Positions 6,936 through 11,161 of a stretch of DNA of 11,161 bases are shown here, one piece after another. Source of the DNA: a bacterium (GTDB lineage Bacteria; Patescibacteria; JAEDAM01; Absconditabacterales; Absconditicoccaceae). Numbering within the stretch: position 1 is the first letter of the stretch; each line of letters opens with the position of its first letter. Position numbers and translations under genes: made by a program. A model generated the notes under the pieces. That model did no database searches, was not told where the DNA came from, and saw only the letters and a list, made by a program, of their open reading frames with translations. The DNA lies in assembly GCA_017453665.1 (NCBI GenBank), contig JAFTEM010000023.1:1-11161 (forward strand), given 5' to 3'.

Positions 6936-9059
6936 ATGGTTAGAAAGACGCTTACTTGGATTCGAAAGAAAAAACGATGGATTTTATGAGCTGGTATCCT
7001 TTTATGGATTGGTTATTCATGGGTGAAATCTCATTATTTTTCAACTGAAGAAAGTCCTGTTTTTACAAGTTATGATTATACTGTAGAAGAGGGAACGGTT
7101 TCTAACTCTCTTAGTTTAGTTTGAACAACACAATTTGCTAATGCTCAGAAATTGACCTTTGCTAATAAAGGAAGAGTTACGGCAGTGAATACTAAGGTGG
7201 GAGCTTCTGTTAAAAAAGGTGATGTGTTGGCCACTATTACAACAGATGATTTAGATAAAGATTTACAGAATACAAGAACGAGTCTTAAGAACCAACAATT
7301 GAAGCTAAAAAATCTTTTGGATAAATCAAATACTGATCTTGATATTTTAAGAGCTCAATCTAACTATGATTTATTAGTTTTACAAAAAGAAAATCTTCCA
7401 AGTGATCAATATTTAGAGCTTCAGAATAAAGAATCAGCTATCCAAGATATTGAAAGACAAATTAAAGATAAGGAAAAAGATTTAAAGGAAGCTCAAGATG
7501 ATTATGATGATTTAGTCTTAGGGAAGGCTTGAGCAACGAATGCTGAGTTAGCGCTTTCAAAGAACGTTAGGAATAGAAATACTACATTTGATAAACTTAT
7601 AAGAGGATTCCGTGATGTTGCAATCGAGCTGCAGTCTACGATAGATAGTTTTGATCAGGTTATGAAAATGACAGATGCTTATAATTCTGATAAGAGAACT
7701 GTATATATTTGAGCTAAAAATCAAAGCTTAGTATCTCAGTCTGAAAGTCAATTCTGGGTTGTTAATGCTTATATTGATAAACTTAATACGCTTTATGCAG
7801 ACTTTTCTAAAAAGGATTTAGGTCAGCTTACTGAGAATGAATTATTAGATTGATATGCTATTTTCAAAGAACTTTGAAATGATGTTGTTGATTGGGGAAA
7901 GATTAATTACGAGATGTTCTCTGAGAGTATTGAATCAGAAGGTTCTTTATCAAGGTCTGATATTAATGGATATATGAAGACTTATGGAACAAATGTTGAG
8001 AATGCTGGGTATAGTTATCTTGATAAATATACTAGTGCTGTTGAATCTTTAGCTGCTATTAAAGATTCTGATACTACGATTCAAGATGCTGAACTTAAGG
8101 TAGAGAAGTTAACAATTGAATTAGAACAACTTAATATTAGTTTACAAAAAGCGAATAATGAACTTCAGGTAGCAAAGACACAGCAGGTTTTAGATTCTGC
8201 TGAATTAGATAAAAAAATTCAAGATGCAGCAGTTGATTTAGAAAAAGCTAAAGAAGGAAATGCACAAGAACAAGAAATTGATACGATAAGAAATGAGATT
8301 GATAATATTCAATTTCAGATAACAACACTTTTGAAAAAGTATGATGAATATAAGATTATAGCAAACTTTGATGGAGTAGTTACGAAACTTGATATGCAGG
8401 TAGGAGATAGTATTGAAACGAATAATTCTTCTTCATCAGATCAAAAATATATTTATGTTGAAACGCCAGATCTTCTTGAAGTTGAACTTTCTATCGATCA
8501 AGTTGATATTGTTAAGATTAATGTTTGAATGCCTGTGGAAGTTTATATCGATGCATTCCCTGATGAAGTGTATACTTGATATTTCTCAGAAATTAATACT
8601 ATGCCAGATAGTTCTAATGGGTATTCAGATTGAACCTATTCTGCAACAGCATATTTTCAGAAGAATAATCCAGATGAAAATATTCTTTGAGGAATGAGTG
8701 CTAGTGTAAAAGCTATTCTTTCACAAGAGAAAGATGTTTTAGTTATTCCTAATGCATCTATTATAGAGAAAATGGATTGAAGTAAGGTTGTCTTAAAACA
8801 GCAAGCAGATGGAACTTGGAAGGATCAAGAAGTTGAGGTTGGACTTTCAGATGATGATAATACGGTTGTTAAGAGTGGACTAGTAAAATGAGATGTGATA
8901 AAAGGAGTGTATATTACTGAAGAAGCTATGGTTGTTGCATGAGTTACTGAGAGTTCTGATGCTTGATTTTGAATGTGAATGCCATGAGGAGGTATGGGTG
9001 GATGAATGTGAGGTTGAAGATGAGGAATGTGAGGTTGAATGTGATGAGGTAGAAGATAG
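6936..9059 (+). CDS. MacA/HlyD-type membrane-fusion (adaptor) protein, unusually long
   Basis: The gene encodes 707 aa with 25 UGA=Gly codons and a TAG stop. One N-terminal TM segment (about 18-32, ILGAGILLWIGYSW) anchors it, with the bulk outside. A first half-lipoyl domain (LTFANKGRVTAVNTKVGASV, from residue 73) leads into coiled coil 1 (about 104-195). A helical segment of about 180 residues (200-380) follows, then coiled coil 2 (about 382-470). The second half-lipoyl follows (IIANFDGVVTKLDMQVGDSI, about 474-493), then a beta-barrel/membrane-proximal region to about 676. The last 31 residues are almost only Gly, Met and Arg. MacA-type adaptors are usually near 370-400 aa, so the central insertion nearly doubles the length. 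Two CGA codons in the N-terminal cluster (residues 10 and 14) may be Trp. ATPase and permease genes follow directly, so this is the adaptor of a MacB-like exporter. Confidence 0.9.
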
Positions 9060-9090
9060 TTGTGCTTTAGTTGAATAAATCTTTTGAGTG

Positions 9091-9774
9091 ATGCCAGATT
9101 TTATGGTTTTAAAAGATATTACAAAAATCTATTGAGGGAAAGATATGGAACCTGTTTATGCATTAAGATGAGTTTCTTTAACGATAAGAGATTGAGATTT
9201 TACTGCTATTATGGGACCTTCTTGATGTTGAAAATCTACCTTAATGAATATTGTAGGGCTTTTGGATGTCCCTTCTACTGGGCAGTATTTTCTTCGCTGA
9301 AAAGAAGTAAAGAACTTAACAGAAGATGAACAATCATTGATTCGTAGGAACACGATAGGATTTATTTTTCAGTGATATAATTTGATTAAAAAACTTAAGG
9401 CTTGGGAGCAGGTAGCATTACCTCTTTCTTATATGTGAGTTCCTTCATCTAAAGCAAAAGAGAGGTGCTATGAGGCTCTTGAAATGGTTTGATTAAAGGG
9501 GAGAGAAAATGCTTTACCTAATCAGCTTTCTTGAGGTCAACAGCAGAGAGTTTGTGTGGCTAGAGCGCTTGTAACAAATGCTGGACTTATTTTAGCTGAT
9601 GAGCCAACAGGAGCTTTGGATTCAAAGACAGGATTGGAATTGATGGAACTGTTGACGAAGTTGAATAGAGAACAAAATAAAACTATTCTTTTGATTACGC
9701 ATGATGCTAATGTAGCTTCGTTTGCTAAAAAAACGATTCATATTAAAGATGGACTTTTTGTTAAAGAAGAATAA
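9091..9774 (+). CDS. ABC transporter ATP-binding protein, MacB/LolD type
   Basis: The gene encodes 227 aa, the normal length, with ten UGA=Gly codons. Walker A GPSGCGKST is at residues 42-50, with its second and third Gly encoded by UGA. The Q-loop is Q94 (FIFQG), the signature LSGGQQQR is at 146-153, Walker B LILADE at 166-171, the D-loop ALDS follows, and the switch His is H204 (LITHD). All catalytic elements are intact. The protein powers the neighbouring permease by ATP hydrolysis at the inner face of the membrane. The start follows the adaptor gene by 31 nt and the permease begins 15 nt after its stop. A weak TTGAG precedes ATG 9091; ATG 9103 is an alternative start. Confidence 0.95.
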
Positions 9775-9789
9775 TGCTTTAATTCTTTT

Positions 9790-11034
9790 ATGATGTTGAT
9801 GAAATTTTTTTCTTATGTAACAGATGCAATAAGAACAATCCTCTCAAATAAAATGAGATCATGATTATCTACACTTTGAATTGTGATAGGAGTGATGTCT
9901 GTTGTTGTATTGATGGCGGTTTGAGCGGGGACTCAGAACCAGGTTTTGTGACAGATGTCGAGTATGATGCAGAATACTATCACAATTTCTCCTAATTGAG
10001 GGTATAGTACTTGGAGTGAAGATTCAGATAGGGCTGAGTATATTAGAAAAATTACCTTTGATGTTGATTTAGTTCGTTATATTGAGCAATCTTTTCCAGA
10101 ACTTAGTTGAAATATGGAATATTCAGCTAATTATCGTTGAGATACTACGGTTAAGTATGGAACTAATTCGACTTATTCACAGGTGTTAGGAGTGCCTGAT
10201 AATTATTATACTTTACAAGAACTTGAATTATGACAGGGGTCTTGGTTTTCTGAGGAGAATTTTGTTAATCAAGATATGGTAGCGGTTGCGTCGTATGGAT
10301 TAATTGATTCGATTAAAGATGATCAAGATAGTTTCCAATCTATGATTTGAAAAAAAATTAGGATGGGAACTAAGGAGATAAAAATTATTGGTATTTTAGA
10401 GCAGAATGGAACTTTTGAAATGTCGGCACTTTATTTGCCAATTGATACTGTTCAAGCGAGGTTAAATCATAATAATGAAATTTCTACGATTGTTGCTCAT
10501 TTAGATCCGGCTGCAGATAACGAACTTTGGCAGAATAGATTGACATATCTTTTATTAAAAAAATACAATTTTAAGAGTGCTGACTTGGCTGGATTCTCTG
10601 TATTTTCTGCAGCTAAGTTTGTTGAGCAATTAGAGTCTGCTATGGATGCCTTGAATTATCTTTTACTTGCTATATGAGGTATATCTCTTTTGGTTTGAGG
10701 TATTTGAGTTATGAATATTATGATAGTGTCTGTTACTGAGAGGACTAGAGAGATTGGTATTAGAAAAGCTATTTGAGCGCTTAATTTGGATATTATTACA
10801 CAGTTTTTAGTTGAATCTGTTATTATTGTGATTATATGAGGAATTATTGCTATTATTCTTAGTTATGGGGTTGTGTATGTTATTAATAAGTTTGCTGATG
10901 TTACTGCTGAAATTACAGTTAATGTTATTATGATGGCTTTGGGATTAACTACAGCTATAGGAATTATTTTTGGAATTTTGCCAGCTAAGAAAGCTGCTGA
11001 TTTGAAACCTATTGATGCTTTGAGATTTGAGTAA
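9790..11034 (+). CDS. ABC transporter permease, MacB/FtsX superfamily
   Basis: The gene encodes 414 aa with 14 UGA=Gly codons and a TAA stop. It has the four-TM MacB plan. The N-terminal amphipathic segment AIRTILSNKMRSGLSTLGIVIG runs into TM1 (about 25-46). A large extracytoplasmic domain (about 47-285) follows. TM2 (about 288-313) ends in GGIGVMNIMIVSVTERTREIG, the family's cytoplasmic hallmark with the coupling helix, followed by IRKAIGA. TM3 is about 343-366 and TM4 about 379-402. The typical ending ILPAKKAADLKPIDALRFE is present. In MacB-type mechanotransmission the periplasmic domain works with the adaptor rather than forming a translocation channel. The substrate is unknown. Several ATG codons cluster at the start (9790, 9793, 9799). 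The stop codon shares bases with the ATG of the next reading frame. Confidence 0.95.
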
Positions 11035-11161
11035 TGGTTTTTTTGGTAAGTGATAGAGTAAATGACAGAGTAAATGACAGAGTAAATGACAGAGTAAATG
11101 ACAGAGTAAATGACAGAGTAAATGACAGAGTAAATGACAGAGTAAATGACAGAGTAAATGA
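11034..11161 (+). CDS. Start of an Asp-Arg-Val-Asn tetrapeptide-repeat protein (3'-truncated by window)
   Basis: ATG 11034 overlaps the permease stop (TAATG). The frame reads MVFLVS and then nine perfect DRVN repeats to the window end, 42 codons without a stop. Of the forward frames, the M-T-E frame stops in every unit and the G-Q-S-K frame has an upstream TAG and no start. Only the DRVN frame has a start and stays open. The single differing unit (GAT versus GAC at 11052-11054) is synonymous in this frame. This supports translation but does not prove it. No family recognised; the protein could extend well beyond the window. It may equally be a non-coding minisatellite that happens to be open. 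Confidence 0.45.
   Translation, partial: MVFLVSDRVNDRVNDRVNDRVNDRVNDRVNDRVNDRVNDRVN
11051..11161 (+). repeat. 12-bp tandem repeat (TGACAGAGTAAA), about 9 copies, continuing past the edge
   Basis: The first unit is TGATAGAGTAAA (one change). Eight identical units follow from 11063 to 11158, plus the beginning of another. The unit length is a multiple of three, so copy-number change would keep the reading frame. It follows the permease gene directly. Identity between copies suggests recent expansion or gene-conversion-like homogenisation. Confidence 0.97.

Noticed and set aside
9084..9329. Small plus-strand frame inside the ATPase gene
   Set aside because: It overlaps the Walker A-bearing frame 9091-9774 and shows no protein-like features.
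238..11034. UGA as tryptophan (Mycoplasma-type code) or selenocysteine
   Set aside because: The affected columns are invariant glycines (HEFGH, Walker A, LSGGQ), not Trp or Cys/Sec positions, and the codon is far too frequent for Sec.
11051..11161. CRISPR array
   Set aside because: The repeat unit is 12 bp with no unique spacers; it is a simple tandem repeat.
11051..11161. Series of ATG ACA GAG TAA minigenes
   Set aside because: Each unit does read M-T-E-stop in one frame, but this follows from the repeat itself and no ribosome site precedes the units; the DRVN frame is the better reading.

Overview
The window comes from a low-GC, UGA-recoding bacterium, most likely a Candidatus Absconditabacteria (SR1) or close Gracilibacteria relative of the Candidate Phyla Radiation. 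Read with the standard code every large gene looks shattered. Read with UGA as glycine, eight long genes open cleanly, with about 112 in-frame UGA codons by my count. These codons fall on invariant glycines such as HEFGH, GPSGCGKST, LSGGQ and ESFGIG. All complete genes stop at TAA or TAG, never TGA. In addition, CGA and CGG sit where tryptophan is conserved in the M3 peptidase (W472, W485) and the glycosyltransferase (W178). That points to CGA/CGG = Trp, a change I recall being reported for Absconditabacteria. TGG is also used for Trp, and conserved arginines use AGA, AGG or CGT.

Layout. Positions 1-125 hold the 3' end of an unrecognised gene, followed by an intrinsic terminator (146-179). 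Positions 238-4414 hold a tight co-directional cluster: an oligopeptidase A/Dcp-type M3 metallopeptidase, a kinase-fold-like protein overlapping it by 11 nt, a GT4-type glycosyltransferase, and a small unknown protein; a strong terminator follows (4524-4562). Positions 4677-5657 encode a secreted acidic helical protein with two LTxxQ-like starts, Pro-Glu-x-Asx-Gly repeats and a Gly/Met-rich tail, with its own terminator. Positions 5781-6563 encode an NlpC/P60 cysteine peptidase without a signal peptide. Positions 6564-6935 are a non-coding AT-rich control region carrying three evenly spaced TTTAAG-type hexamers.

Positions 6936-11034 are a MacAB-type export operon: a very long membrane-fusion/adaptor protein (707 aa, with a helical insertion and a Gly/Met tail), a MacB/LolD-type ATPase, and a four-TM MacB/FtsX-type permease. 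A further reading frame begins on the permease stop codon (TAATG) and immediately enters a perfect 12-bp tandem repeat encoding Asp-Arg-Val-Asn, which runs off the window end.

All genes are on the + strand. The adaptor, ATPase and permease should form one envelope transport complex. The secreted LTxxQ-like protein, the NlpC/P60 enzyme and the glycosyltransferase are compatible with cell-surface or host-contact functions, but that link is inference.
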